In this document: in pieces, positions 1 to 6,080 of the stretch
Position numbering within the stretch: position 1 is the first letter of the stretch
How the letters are laid out: each line of letters starts with the position of its first letter
Assembly (NCBI GenBank): GCA_937916355.1
Contig: CALFTM010000036.1
Location: forward strand, 1 to 8,079
Direction: 5' to 3'
DNA length: 8,079 nucleotides
Source: an uncultured Bacteroidales bacterium
GTDB lineage: Bacteria; Bacteroidota; Bacteroidia; Bacteroidales; Paludibacteraceae
Notes under the pieces: model-generated
Database searches by the model: none
What the model saw: only the letters and a program-made list of their open reading frames with translations
What the model was told of the DNA's origin: nothing
Position numbers and translations under genes: made by a program

Positions 1-419
1 CTGAGAATGATACGGGATTTCATATTGATTGCTTTGTCAATGAAGTGGAGAGTGGTCAGATAGAAGCTTTTATCGATCGTCTGAAAATTTTCTTCGCAAA
101 TGTTCCTTATGACCTCATCAAGGACACTGAAAACCACTACCAGAACGTGCTTTTCATTCTTTGCAACCTTTGCGGGCTCTACACAAAAGCGGAATATCAC
201 ACCTCCAACGGACGTGTGGACATGACCATCGAGACTCCCGATTACGTCTATATTTTCGAGTTCAAATACAATGGCACAGCCGAAGAGGCAATGGCACAAA
301 TCAAGGAGAAGAACTACGCCCAGCCGTTCCTCGCAAGCGGCAAAAAGATAGCCCTGATTGGTGCGAACTTCAGCGGCGAAAAGAGGAATATTGATGAATA
401 TTTGGATGAGTGGTTGTAG
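1..419 (+). CDS. DUF1703-type protein, C-terminal PD-(D/E)XK nuclease-like domain (5' end cut by window)
   Basis: This is the C-terminal end of a longer protein. The frame is open to the left edge (first full codon at position 3), so the GTG at 45 is probably an internal valine and not a start; 138 residues are visible. Seen: a nuclease-fold core with G-R-V-D (Asp73 of the visible part), then Y-I-F-E-F-K (Glu86, Lys88). This gives the D...ExK arrangement of the PDDEXK_9 domain, followed by the usual A-x-x-Q-I-K-E-K-N-Y-A helix and an I-A-L-I-G-A-N-F strand. Family knowledge: these proteins, abundant in Bacteroidales, pair an N-terminal AAA-ATPase-like domain with this nuclease-like domain and are usually about 500-580 residues long, so most of the protein lies outside the window. 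Their biological role is not established; DNA processing or a selfish/defence role has been suggested for the fold. Phe and Asn codons end mostly in C here, unlike the next two genes. Confidence 0.85.
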   Translation, partial: ENDTGFHIDCFVNEVESGQIEAFIDRLKIFFANVPYDLIKDTENHYQNVLFILCNLCGLYTKAEYHTSNGRVDMTIETPDYVYIFEFKYNGTAEEAMAQIKEKNYAQPFLASGKKIALIGANFSGEKRNIDEYLDEWL

Positions 420-465
420 GTACAACTAAATTTATAGAACTCGCCTAAAGTATCTGATAAAATCG

Positions 466-481
466 TAACTTATAGAAGTTA
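466..481. repeat. Small AT-rich inverted repeat before the endoglucanase gene
   Basis: TAACTT (466-471) and AAGTTA (476-481) are perfect complements around a 4-base loop, ending 20 bp before the ATG at 502. The stem is weak (one G-C pair) and no T run follows, so it is a poor terminator. It could be an operator or a leader hairpin, or chance in AT-rich DNA. The rest of 420-501 shows no exact TAnnTTTG promoter element; the closest is TAAATTTA at 427-434. Confidence 0.25.
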
Positions 482-501
482 GTATAAAATAAATTATAGC
501 T

Positions 502-1449
502 ATGGAAGCATATCCCAAAACTTCAATCGTATCATTAAATGGACGATTAAGTCTGGACGGAATACGTCTTGTGAATGAACGGGGAGAGGATGTCGTGTTG
601 CGAGGGATCAGTACTCATGGCATTGCATGGAATCCGAAAACCTATCATGTGGAGTCGATTCGGACTTTAGTGGATGAGTGGGGTATCTCCCTTTTTCGCA
701 TAGCGGTCTACACGCATGAGTGGGGTGGATATTGTACAGAGCAATGGAAAAGCAAAGAAGAGTATCGGGCGGTGATTGACCAGTTGGTGGATGTGTGCGC
801 TAACTTGGGTATCTATTGCATTGTCGATTGGCATGTATTGAATGAGGGGAGTGGAGACCCCAATTTTACACTTGAAGATTCAAAAGAATTTTGGCGGTAT
901 ATGTCTCAAAAACATCAAGGGAAAGCCCATGTGTTGTTTGAAATCTGCAACGAACCTAATGGGAATGATGTCACTTGGGAGGTTGTGAAGAGATATGCAG
1001 AGGAGATAATCCCGATAATCAGAAATATTGATCCGGAAAGGCTGATTATATGTGGGACTCCGACTTGGAGTCAGGATGTGGATATTGCCGCACGTAATCC
1101 TCTTTTGTATAATAACGTTATCTATTCGCTACATTTTTATGCAGGGACGCATGGCAAGGAGTTGCGGAGTCGCGCGGAGCAGGCTATGAGGAACGGTTTG
1201 CCGGTGATGGTGAGTGAATTTGGTTTGTCTCGTGCGGATGGGGATGGAGGAGTCTTCTTGAAGGAGTCTGATGAATGGCTGGAGTGGATGGAAGTTAATA
1301 AATTAAGTTGGGTGAATTGGAGTTTTTGTGATGTGGATGAGAGTTCTGCCGCCTTACTTCCGGGGGCTGCCGAAAAAGGAGATTGGAATTGTTGTTCTCC
1401 TTCTGGTGTGTGGTTGAAGAGTTGTTTGAAAAGGTTGAATATTGTCTGA
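502..1449 (+). CDS. GH5 subfamily 2-like endo-beta-1,4-glucanase (cellulase), no signal peptide
   Basis: This is a retaining glycoside hydrolase predicted to cut internal beta-1,4-glucosidic bonds in cellulose or mixed-linkage glucan (EC 3.2.1.4). The 315 residues form essentially one GH5 (beta/alpha)8 barrel. It starts with L-S-L-D-G-I-R-L-V-N and R-G-I-S-T-H-G-I-A-W near 16-43, as in Bacillus-type GH5_2 enzymes. Visible active-site residues: Arg66 (F-R-I-A-V-Y), His111 (D-W-H), acid/base Glu151 (C-N-E-P-N-G), His211 and Tyr213 (H-F-Y-A-G-T-H-G), nucleophile Glu239 (V-S-E-F-G) and Trp273 (V-N-W-S-F). G-T-P-T-W-S-Q-D-V at 185-193 also matches the subfamily. The ATG at 502 is forced, because an in-frame TAA lies at 490-492. 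The protein begins almost directly at the catalytic domain with no hydrophobic leader, odd for a polysaccharidase; it may act in the cytoplasm on imported oligosaccharides, or have lost its leader. No carbohydrate-binding module is present. Family call is strong; exact substrate is inferred. Confidence 0.92.
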   Translation: MEAYPKTSIVSLNGRLSLDGIRLVNERGEDVVLRGISTHGIAWNPKTYHVESIRTLVDEWGISLFRIAVYTHEWGGYCTEQWKSKEEYRAVIDQLVDVCANLGIYCIVDWHVLNEGSGDPNFTLEDSKEFWRYMSQKHQGKAHVLFEICNEPNGNDVTWEVVKRYAEEIIPIIRNIDPERLIICGTPTWSQDVDIAARNPLLYNNVIYSLHFYAGTHGKELRSRAEQAMRNGLPVMVSEFGLSRADGDGGVFLKESDEWLEWMEVNKLSWVNWSFCDVDESSAALLPGAAEKGDWNCCSPSGVWLKSCLKRLNIV

Positions 1450-1521
1450 TATTATTACCTTAAGATGATAGATCAAAAAAGAAAAATTGATTGTATGTAA
1501 TATTGTTCAAAATATCTTGTC

Positions 1522-2589
1522 ATGAAGAAATGTTTTATAAAATTAATGGCCTGTGTCGTTTTGAGTGGATATGTTAGCTTAGGATTTGCAAAAGGGCCCA
1601 AGAATGTGATTTTTATGATTGGAGATGGAATGGGACTTGGTACGATATATGCTGCCATGACTTCCAACGGAGGATCTTTAAATATTGAGAGGTGTACTCA
1701 TACCGGTTTTTCAAAAACTTATTCTGAGGATAATTATATCACTGATTCTGCAGCTGGGGGAACTGCCTTGGCTTGTGGTGTAAAGACGAAAAACGGAATG
1801 GTTGGAATGTCGTCAGATTCTTTGCCGGTAAAGTCTGTCCTTGCAGAGTCGGCGGAGAAAGGGAAGGCAACGGGATTGGTCGTAACTTGTTCGGTAACTC
1901 ATGCCACACCTGCTTCTTTTGTGGCTCATCAGGATAATCGTTCTAAAGATGAGGATATTGCTGCCGATTTTCTTAAATGTCCGCCCGATGTGTTTATTGG
2001 AGGCGGAATGAAATATTTTTCAAAGCGTTCTGATCGGCAGGATTTATTGTCCCAATTAGAGGCAAAAGGATATGTTGTCGCCCAATCTATGGATGAGGTG
2101 CGTAAGGTTAGTTCGGGTAAACTGGCTGGATTACTTTGCCGAAATCAGCCCAAGAAAGTGTCGGACGGCCGTGAGTATGATCTGACAGAGGCTGTTGTTA
2201 GGACTATTGAGATATTGAAATCTGATAATGATGGTTTTTTTCTGATGATTGAAGGTTCTCAGATAGATTGGGGAGGGCATGCGAACAACGATTCATACAC
2301 TATCTCAGAAACATTGGATTTTGACAAGGCAGTAGGGGCGGTTTTGGATTTTGCTGAGAAGGATGGAAATACCCTTGTAATCATAACGGCGGATCATGAG
2401 ACTGGAGGAGTTACGGTGATGGATGGAGATTTTTCGGAAAAATCTGTGAATGTACGTTTTAACACATTGAAGCATACAGGGGTGATGGTTCCAATCTTCT
2501 CTTTCGGTCCGGGTTCGGAGAATTTTACCGGTGTTATGCAAAATACTGATATTCCTAAGAAGATAAGGGAATTAAGTGGGTTGAAATAA
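1522..2589 (+). CDS. Alkaline phosphatase, PhoA superfamily, exported
   Basis: This is a predicted metal-dependent phosphomonoesterase (EC 3.1.3.1) that releases phosphate in the periplasm. Residues 1-23 form a signal peptide (MKK start, hydrophobic core, G-F-A then Lys24). Cys11 resembles a lipobox (L-M-A-C) but is too close to the N-terminus. Motifs, aligned by eye to E. coli PhoA: Asp35 (I-G-D-G-M-G), nucleophile Ser76 (T-D-S-A-A-G-G-T-A), Thr129 (T-H-A-T-P), substrate Arg140, Glu244/Asp249/His253 (E-G-S-Q-I-D-W-G-G-H), Asp291-His292 (A-D-H-E-T-G-G) and His318 (K-H-T-G). All metal ligands and the nucleophile appear intact. His127 and Trp250 stand where E. coli has Asp153 and Lys328, a variant known from other bacterial alkaline phosphatases such as TAB5. 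At 355 residues it is a compact form. It starts 72 bp after the endoglucanase on the same strand; shared transcription is possible, but no functional link is evident. No pho box was recognised. Confidence 0.94.
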   Translation: MKKCFIKLMACVVLSGYVSLGFAKGPKNVIFMIGDGMGLGTIYAAMTSNGGSLNIERCTHTGFSKTYSEDNYITDSAAGGTALACGVKTKNGMVGMSSDSLPVKSVLAESAEKGKATGLVVTCSVTHATPASFVAHQDNRSKDEDIAADFLKCPPDVFIGGGMKYFSKRSDRQDLLSQLEAKGYVVAQSMDEVRKVSSGKLAGLLCRNQPKKVSDGREYDLTEAVVRTIEILKSDNDGFFLMIEGSQIDWGGHANNDSYTISETLDFDKAVGAVLDFAEKDGNTLVIITADHETGGVTVMDGDFSEKSVNVRFNTLKHTGVMVPIFSFGPGSENFTGVMQNTDIPKKIRELSGLK

Positions 2590-2640
2590 AAGGCTTTTCT
2601 ATCAATAACGCCCAATATACATTTCGTCTATAAAATCTTT

Positions 2641-2680
2641 CATAATAAAAGAGCCAGAAAACTTTTGTCCTCTGGCTCTT
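2641..2680 (-). terminator. Rho-independent terminator of the mannanase gene, possibly bidirectional
   Basis: AAGAGCCAGA (2649-2658) and TCTGGCTCTT (2671-2680) form a perfect 10-bp stem with a 12-base loop. Read on the minus strand, the stem lies 18 bp after the mannanase stop codon and is followed by TTTTATTATG, as expected for an intrinsic terminator. On the plus strand it lies about 60 bp after the phosphatase stop, but the following bases (CCGATTTCGTTTT) are a poorer U tract. It may therefore serve both convergent genes, more strongly the minus one. Confidence 0.85.
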
Positions 2681-2698
2681 CCGATTTCGTTTTGCGGA

Positions 2699-5600
2699 TT
2701 ATTTTACAATCTTCTGCACTTCTTCATTCAGGGTGATGACGTAGACTCCATTTTTCCAATTTTGGATTGAGATCACGTTCTCTTCTGATGAAAGCGTAGT
2801 TTCTAAAATAATTCGACCCAGAACATCTGAAATATGAAGGACATCTCCTTTCTTTCCGTTGATGACAATCTTTTCAGTGTTGTTGTCATAAAAGATATTG
2901 TTATTGTCTACTGGAAGAGTGTTTAGGTCAGAGCTTTCTTTACACTTGTCGAGCGACGGCATCTTTGCCTCAGCCTTCCATGCGTTGATAATCTTTTCGC
3001 CCCAGTTGCAAGAAGCAGTCCAAGACTGAGAACCATTCCCGTTTTTAATTGTAATATTCTCATACGAAGCCAATTTAGGATTTGCAGTCGCATCCTTCAC
3101 CAAATCCAGATACTCTACCGGCGAACCGTTTCCGTACCAAGACCAAGCCAACCAGCTAACGTTCTTTTCTGCACAATAAGAGAGAATCAAATCCTCGTCC
3201 ACATCACCATCTGAGTGATACCAGCCGAACTCACCAATGCAAAGAGCCAGATTCTGATTGATCACACCGTCAATATTAGACTTAACTTTTGCGGTGTTAC
3301 CTGCGCCACCATACATGTGAATAGAGAAAATCAGGTTGTTTTCCGGGTCAGCATCAAGCACTTCCAAGCCGTGGCTGTGGATAGTAGCCGCACCCTGACC
3401 GTAACCGCCAGCATCGACCATGATGCAGTGGCGAAGACCTGCGTCACGAATCATCTTGACAGCCTCCTTGTAACCATCGCGCCAAACTGTAGAAGCGGCG
3501 TTATTGTGCCATTCGTTAGCAATGTTTATCATGATGTACGACTCTTTACCTTTAAGCGAATCTGCCATACCAACAAAGTACTGCGCAGCATCTTTCAAGT
3601 CTGCAATATCGTTGCTGCCTGTCTCATCGTGCACCTCAAGGATTGTAAGCATACCATACTCCTTACACTTTCTTGCAAAAGCCATAACCTCATTAGCTGG
3701 GTCAGCAGCCTTTCCGTAATCTTTTCCGTCAGAAAGCACCACACGCACTGTGTTTGCGCCAGACTTAGCCACAGCTTCCAACTGAGCGTAAGCAGAAGAC
3801 TCAAACCAAGTGTAAGCCAAGTTAACGCCTCGCATCACAAACTCGTCTCCGCAACGGTCGAGCAACTTAGAGCCGTCCACCTTGAAACCATCCACATCAG
3901 AGACAGTGAACTCGTAAGACGGAGCATCCTCGTCCAATTCAATTCTGATATAATCAACCGCCGCCCAAGTCCAGATAGGAGTGAGCAAGATTTCGTTGTC
4001 GCCCTTCTTGAAGTTGAAAGAGCCGGCAAGCACTTCAATAACTTTATTTTCTTTTTCAGCACCCGACTCGCCAAAATTGACAGTAGAACCAATACTATTC
4101 ACCGCACAAGAAATCTGCTTGTAACCATAGTTCATGCTACAACCCACATAAATCTTGTAGGCGCACGCTTTATCAGATTTAAAGATGTATTTGATAAAAT
4201 CTGTATTCTCCTTTAAATTAACACTCTTCTTATTTGATGCAGAAGAGAAATTTTCCAAAGTACCTTCATAATCGGCACATTCAGCCTCCCAGTTTTTTCC
4301 AGCAAGCAAAGTCTCTGCGCAACCAGTCTCCTCTTCTTCCTCTCCCGGAGTGTAAGTTTCCCAGCCCGGCATCTCGTCCAGAGTGATTATAGCCTCATGT
4401 GCCATGTTAGACTTCCATGTAGCCTCCGAAGTCTGGTTTGCGAAGTTTCCGTTCCAAGACTGATACCAAGGCATCCACCAAGACCAAGCCACTCCGTCAT
4501 TTTGCATATTTACGATGTCAGGAATAGGACCATTTTCTGACAAAGCGATAATTTTTCCTGTCTTAAGATCTTTCAGTTTGTAGAAAGCAGACATATTACT
4601 TGAATGGTCATTAGCATTGTTGTAAATATCAATACTGATAACGTCGTAATAACCCTCTCCCGGATTCCATGCCTCCTGAACAGACGATTCCGGATTATAA
4701 ACCCAAATCAGGTTCTTCACACCCTTCACCTTCACCATACGGTCGAACACAAGTCTGTATAACGCCTTAAACTCGTCGCCAGTGTGCTGAGAGCTACCAT
4801 CCTTAGAACTCCACCAGAACCATTTTCCACCGCACTCATGAAGCGGACGGAAGATCGCCGCAACACCCTTTTCCTGAAGGTCCAAGAAGATGTCGGCGAT
4901 ATGGTCGATGTCTTCTATCAGATAATTGTACACTTCTGATTCAGTGTCCCACTCTGTTGTGCCCGGCTTGAAACCTTCTGAATAGTCGAAATTCGTATAA
5001 TCTTTTCCTGCACCAGCAGAATTTTGGCTTGAATAGAAAGCGTGCACCTTTTTAGAAGGGTCTTGCCAGTGCCAAGTGAACGCAGGGATACCTCCTTGGC
5101 TCCACAAATCTTCAGCCAAAGCCAACGCGCTGTTTGTGTATCCTATGAACCAATCCTGACTTGCGTTTTTACCCGTAGCGTTCAAAAAGTCGAAGCCGAC
5201 CAACGCAGGATATTTGCCGCTCTTTTCATAAACGACAGCCACGTCTTCATGCTCCTTCACCTTTCCGTTAGCCGTTGACATATCGCCAGTCATAAAACCT
5301 GAGATTGTCTTTTTGCCAAAATTGTCTAACAAGAAAGCATACAATTTCTTTGCAGCCTCTGTCGGCTCTGGCGTAACCATTTCGCCTGACAACTCATAAT
5401 CAGAGGCAGACGCTGCCTCCACCTGAATATAGTCAAGGTCGATCCACCCCCAGCTGTTGGTGATGGAAACCTTGTTCGCCCCCTGTTTCAGGCTTGCAAC
5501 AGAAGAAATCGTCTTGAACTCACTTGTTTTGGTGAAATGGATTTGTCCGATGTTAGAACCGTTCACCTCCAGATTCTGATATTTTTCGCTATCTGCAGTC

Positions 5601-5827
5601 AGACGGTAAGCGATAATTAGGTTGTAAACACCCGCCGCATCCACATTTACGTCAAAATGAGCGTCGCCGGACTTCATTGGGACATATTCACCACCCGATG
5701 CGCTTGCATCTTCCGATGCAGAGCAACCGTCCAAAGTTGCGTCTTCTGCCTCATACTTTGTCTGAGCAAACACTTGCCCAAAGCAGAACAAAAGCGCGCA
5801 TACCAAATGTAAAAATTTAAAATTCAT
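2699..5827 (-). CDS. Secreted CBM-GH26-CBM-GH5 bifunctional beta-mannanase with T9SS sorting domain
   Basis: This 1042-residue extracellular enzyme is predicted to hydrolyse beta-1,4-mannans (EC 3.2.1.78). Order: signal peptide 1-21 (cleavage before Gln22); CBM35/6-like module about 23-139 (Y-E-A-E-D-A start, I-D-L-D-Y-I-Q-V end); GH26 about 147-488, acid/base Glu331 (R-P-L-H-E-C-G-G) and nucleophile Glu431 (A-L-S-E-N-G); acidic linker about 494-503; second CBM-like module about 504-632 (W-E-A-E start, V-D-Y-I-R-I end); GH5 about 638-953, resembling subfamily 8 (F-V-M-R-G-V-N, N-T-V-R-V-V-L-S, L-E-V-H-D-E-T-G, I-H-M-Y-G), acid/base Glu772 (A-N-E-W) and nucleophile Glu866 (I-G-E-F-G); T9SS type A C-terminal domain about 973-1042 (G-V-Y-V-I-T-L, ending Q-K-I-V-K). 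The start at 5827 is preferred to an upstream in-frame ATG at 5878, which would put 17 polar residues before the signal peptide. Sorting signal and export imply release or surface anchoring by T9SS. Mannan specificity and GH5 subfamily are inferred from motifs; no SusC/D neighbours are seen. Confidence 0.93.
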   Translation of the reverse strand: MNFKFLHLVCALLFCFGQVFAQTKYEAEDATLDGCSASEDASASGGEYVPMKSGDAHFDVNVDAAGVYNLIIAYRLTADSEKYQNLEVNGSNIGQIHFTKTSEFKTISSVASLKQGANKVSITNSWGWIDLDYIQVEAASASDYELSGEMVTPEPTEAAKKLYAFLLDNFGKKTISGFMTGDMSTANGKVKEHEDVAVVYEKSGKYPALVGFDFLNATGKNASQDWFIGYTNSALALAEDLWSQGGIPAFTWHWQDPSKKVHAFYSSQNSAGAGKDYTNFDYSEGFKPGTTEWDTESEVYNYLIEDIDHIADIFLDLQEKGVAAIFRPLHECGGKWFWWSSKDGSSQHTGDEFKALYRLVFDRMVKVKGVKNLIWVYNPESSVQEAWNPGEGYYDVISIDIYNNANDHSSNMSAFYKLKDLKTGKIIALSENGPIPDIVNMQNDGVAWSWWMPWYQSWNGNFANQTSEATWKSNMAHEAIITLDEMPGWETYTPGEEEEETGCAETLLAGKNWEAECADYEGTLENFSSASNKKSVNLKENTDFIKYIFKSDKACAYKIYVGCSMNYGYKQISCAVNSIGSTVNFGESGAEKENKVIEVLAGSFNFKKGDNEILLTPIWTWAAVDYIRIELDEDAPSYEFTVSDVDGFKVDGSKLLDRCGDEFVMRGVNLAYTWFESSAYAQLEAVAKSGANTVRVVLSDGKDYGKAADPANEVMAFARKCKEYGMLTILEVHDETGSNDIADLKDAAQYFVGMADSLKGKESYIMINIANEWHNNAASTVWRDGYKEAVKMIRDAGLRHCIMVDAGGYGQGAATIHSHGLEVLDADPENNLIFSIHMYGGAGNTAKVKSNIDGVINQNLALCIGEFGWYHSDGDVDEDLILSYCAEKNVSWLAWSWYGNGSPVEYLDLVKDATANPKLASYENITIKNGNGSQSWTASCNWGEKIINAWKAEAKMPSLDKCKESSDLNTLPVDNNNIFYDNNTEKIVINGKKGDVLHISDVLGRIILETTLSSEENVISIQNWKNGVYVITLNEEVQKIVK
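2702..2911 (-). other. T9SS type A C-terminal sorting domain
   Basis: The last 70 residues of the mannanase have the pattern of Por/T9SS C-terminal domains: a short beta strand (E-K-I-V-I-N-G), a turn strand (L-H-I-S-D-V-L-G-R-I-I), a spacer ending I-S-I-Q-N-W, then N-G-V-Y-V-I-T-L and the basic terminus Q-K-I-V-K. The N-terminal F-Y-P-N-P-like motif of many such domains is replaced by I-F-Y-D-N-N. The domain directs outer-membrane translocation after Sec export and is normally removed. It implies that the genome encodes PorT/U/V-type machinery, which is not in this window. Confidence 0.85.
2969..3916 (-). other. GH5 (subfamily 8-like) catalytic domain of the mannanase
   Basis: Residues about 638-953. 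The module opens with G-F-K-V-D-G-S-K-L-L-D and F-V-M-R-G-V-N, has N-T-V-R-V-V-L-S-D-G, L-E-V-H-D-E-T-G, acid/base Glu772 in N-I-A-N-E-W, F-S-I-H-M-Y-G, nucleophile Glu866 in I-G-E-F-G, and ends with W-L-A-W-S-W-Y-G-N-G and E-Y-L-D-L-V. The signature and the D-A-D-P-x-x-N-L-x-F-S-I-H-M-Y-G stretch follow bacterial GH5_8 mannanases; this is a subfamily different from the endoglucanase at 502. Assignment is by remembered motifs. Confidence 0.8.
3932..4318 (-). other. Second CBM35/CBM6-like module of the mannanase
   Basis: Residues about 504-632, between the acidic linker and the GH5 domain. It begins N-W-E-A-E-C-A-D-Y-E-G-T and ends T-W-A-A-V-D-Y-I-R-I-E-L, matching the layout of the first module (Y-E-A-E at the start, W-I-D-L-D-Y-I-Q-V at the end), so the two are probably diverged copies of one beta-sandwich fold. 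It has several cysteines the first copy lacks. Ligand is unknown; whether it binds sugar or is a structural spacer cannot be told from sequence. Confidence 0.65.
4364..5389 (-). other. GH26 catalytic domain of the mannanase
   Basis: Residues about 147-488. Seen: K-K-T-I-S-G-F-M-T-G-D near the start, P-A-L-V-G-F-D-F, G-G-I-P-A-F-T-W-H-W, acid/base Glu331 in F-R-P-L-H-E-C-G-G-K-W-F-W-W, W-V-Y-N-P-E, Y-D-V-I-S-I-D-I-Y, and nucleophile Glu431 in I-I-A-L-S-E-N-G-P-I-P-D. These are the standard landmarks of GH26 endo-beta-mannanases. Both catalytic glutamates are present, so this half is predicted to be active. Confidence 0.88.
5411..5761 (-). other. N-terminal CBM35/CBM6-like module of the mannanase
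   Basis: Residues about 23-139, directly after the signal peptide. The Y-E-A-E-D-A-T-L-D-G opening, Y-V-P-M-K-S-G-D-A-H-F, V-Y-N-L-I-I-A-Y-R and the closing W-G-W-I-D-L-D-Y-I-Q-V are typical of the CBM35/CBM6 group. An N-terminal CBM35 on a GH26 mannanase is a known arrangement, for example in fungal Man26A enzymes. Family 35 versus 6 is not resolved by eye. Confidence 0.75.
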
Positions 5828-5876
5828 TTGCGTTACAGTTTTTTTATTAATAATATTTGTAATATGTTCTAAGCAC

Positions 5877-5897
5877 AAAAAACTCCGCTAAAACGGA
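5877..5897 (-). promoter_or_regulatory. Small hairpin plus T run in the mannanase leader (possible attenuator)
   Basis: On the minus strand TCCG, a 6-base loop (TTTTAG) and CGGA form a 4-bp stem (plus-strand 5884-5897), followed at once by GTTTTTT, about 50 bp before the mannanase start codon. The order, GC stem then T run on the transcribed strand, is that of an intrinsic terminator, but the stem is very short. It could act in transcript attenuation or be chance. Confidence 0.25.
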
Positions 5898-5971
5898 CCA
5901 ACATCTGTGTTATACTTTTACTGCCAAAGACATTTCTATAAATTACGATTTCAAATTATTCTTATAATAAA

Positions 5972-5984
5972 TTCCGTTTCGGAA
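5972..5984. repeat. 13-bp palindrome TTCCGTTTCGGAA upstream of the mannanase
   Basis: TTCCG (5972-5976) and CGGAA (5980-5984) are exact complements around TTT. A second inverted repeat, GTTTC and GAAAC (5976-5986, one central base), overlaps it. It lies between the candidate promoter (6051-6080) and the start codon. The size and symmetry suit a dimeric regulator's binding site, but no regulator gene is in the window and the base composition is not extreme enough to rule out chance. Confidence 0.35.
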
Positions 5985-6050
5985 ACTTTGAATCCATTTC
6001 GTCTATCTTGCTCATATTTGCACAGTTACAATGTCAGCTTCGCCTCATCG

Positions 6051-6080
6051 CAAATATAAACAATATACACAAAACGCAAT
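6051..6080 (-). promoter_or_regulatory. Candidate Bacteroidota promoter for the mannanase gene
   Basis: CAAATATA at 6051-6058 reads TATATTTG on the minus strand, an exact fit to the -7 element TAnnTTTG, and is the only exact fit found by eye in 5828-6270. A partial -33 element (ATTG, plus-strand 6077-6080) lies 18 bp upstream. The distance to the start codon, over 200 bp, is long, so this is a candidate only. Confidence 0.35.

Noticed and set aside
45..419. GTG at 45 as the start of a small complete gene
   Set aside because: The same frame stays open to the left edge with family-like residues, and the domain normally forms the end of a protein of over 500 residues, so this is a truncated view of a longer gene.
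1522..1590. Lipoprotein signal (L-M-A-C at residues 8-11) on the alkaline phosphatase
   Set aside because: The cysteine is only 10 residues from the start, leaving too short a hydrophobic core before it. The hydrophobic stretch continues past it to a good signal peptidase I site after Ala23.
3215..4216. 333-codon plus-strand open frame opposite the mannanase
   Set aside because: It lies wholly antisense to the CBM and GH5 coding region, whose catalytic motifs are intact. Its translation has no recognisable domain and looks like a reverse-strand shadow.
502..5827. A polysaccharide utilization locus
   Set aside because: There is no SusC/SusD pair, hybrid two-component system, ECF sigma/anti-sigma pair or transporter in the window, and the glycosidase genes are convergent and separated by a terminator.
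5828..5878. Upstream in-frame ATG at 5878 as the mannanase start
   Set aside because: It would add 17 polar residues before a textbook signal peptide; the ATG at 5827 puts the signal peptide at the N-terminus.
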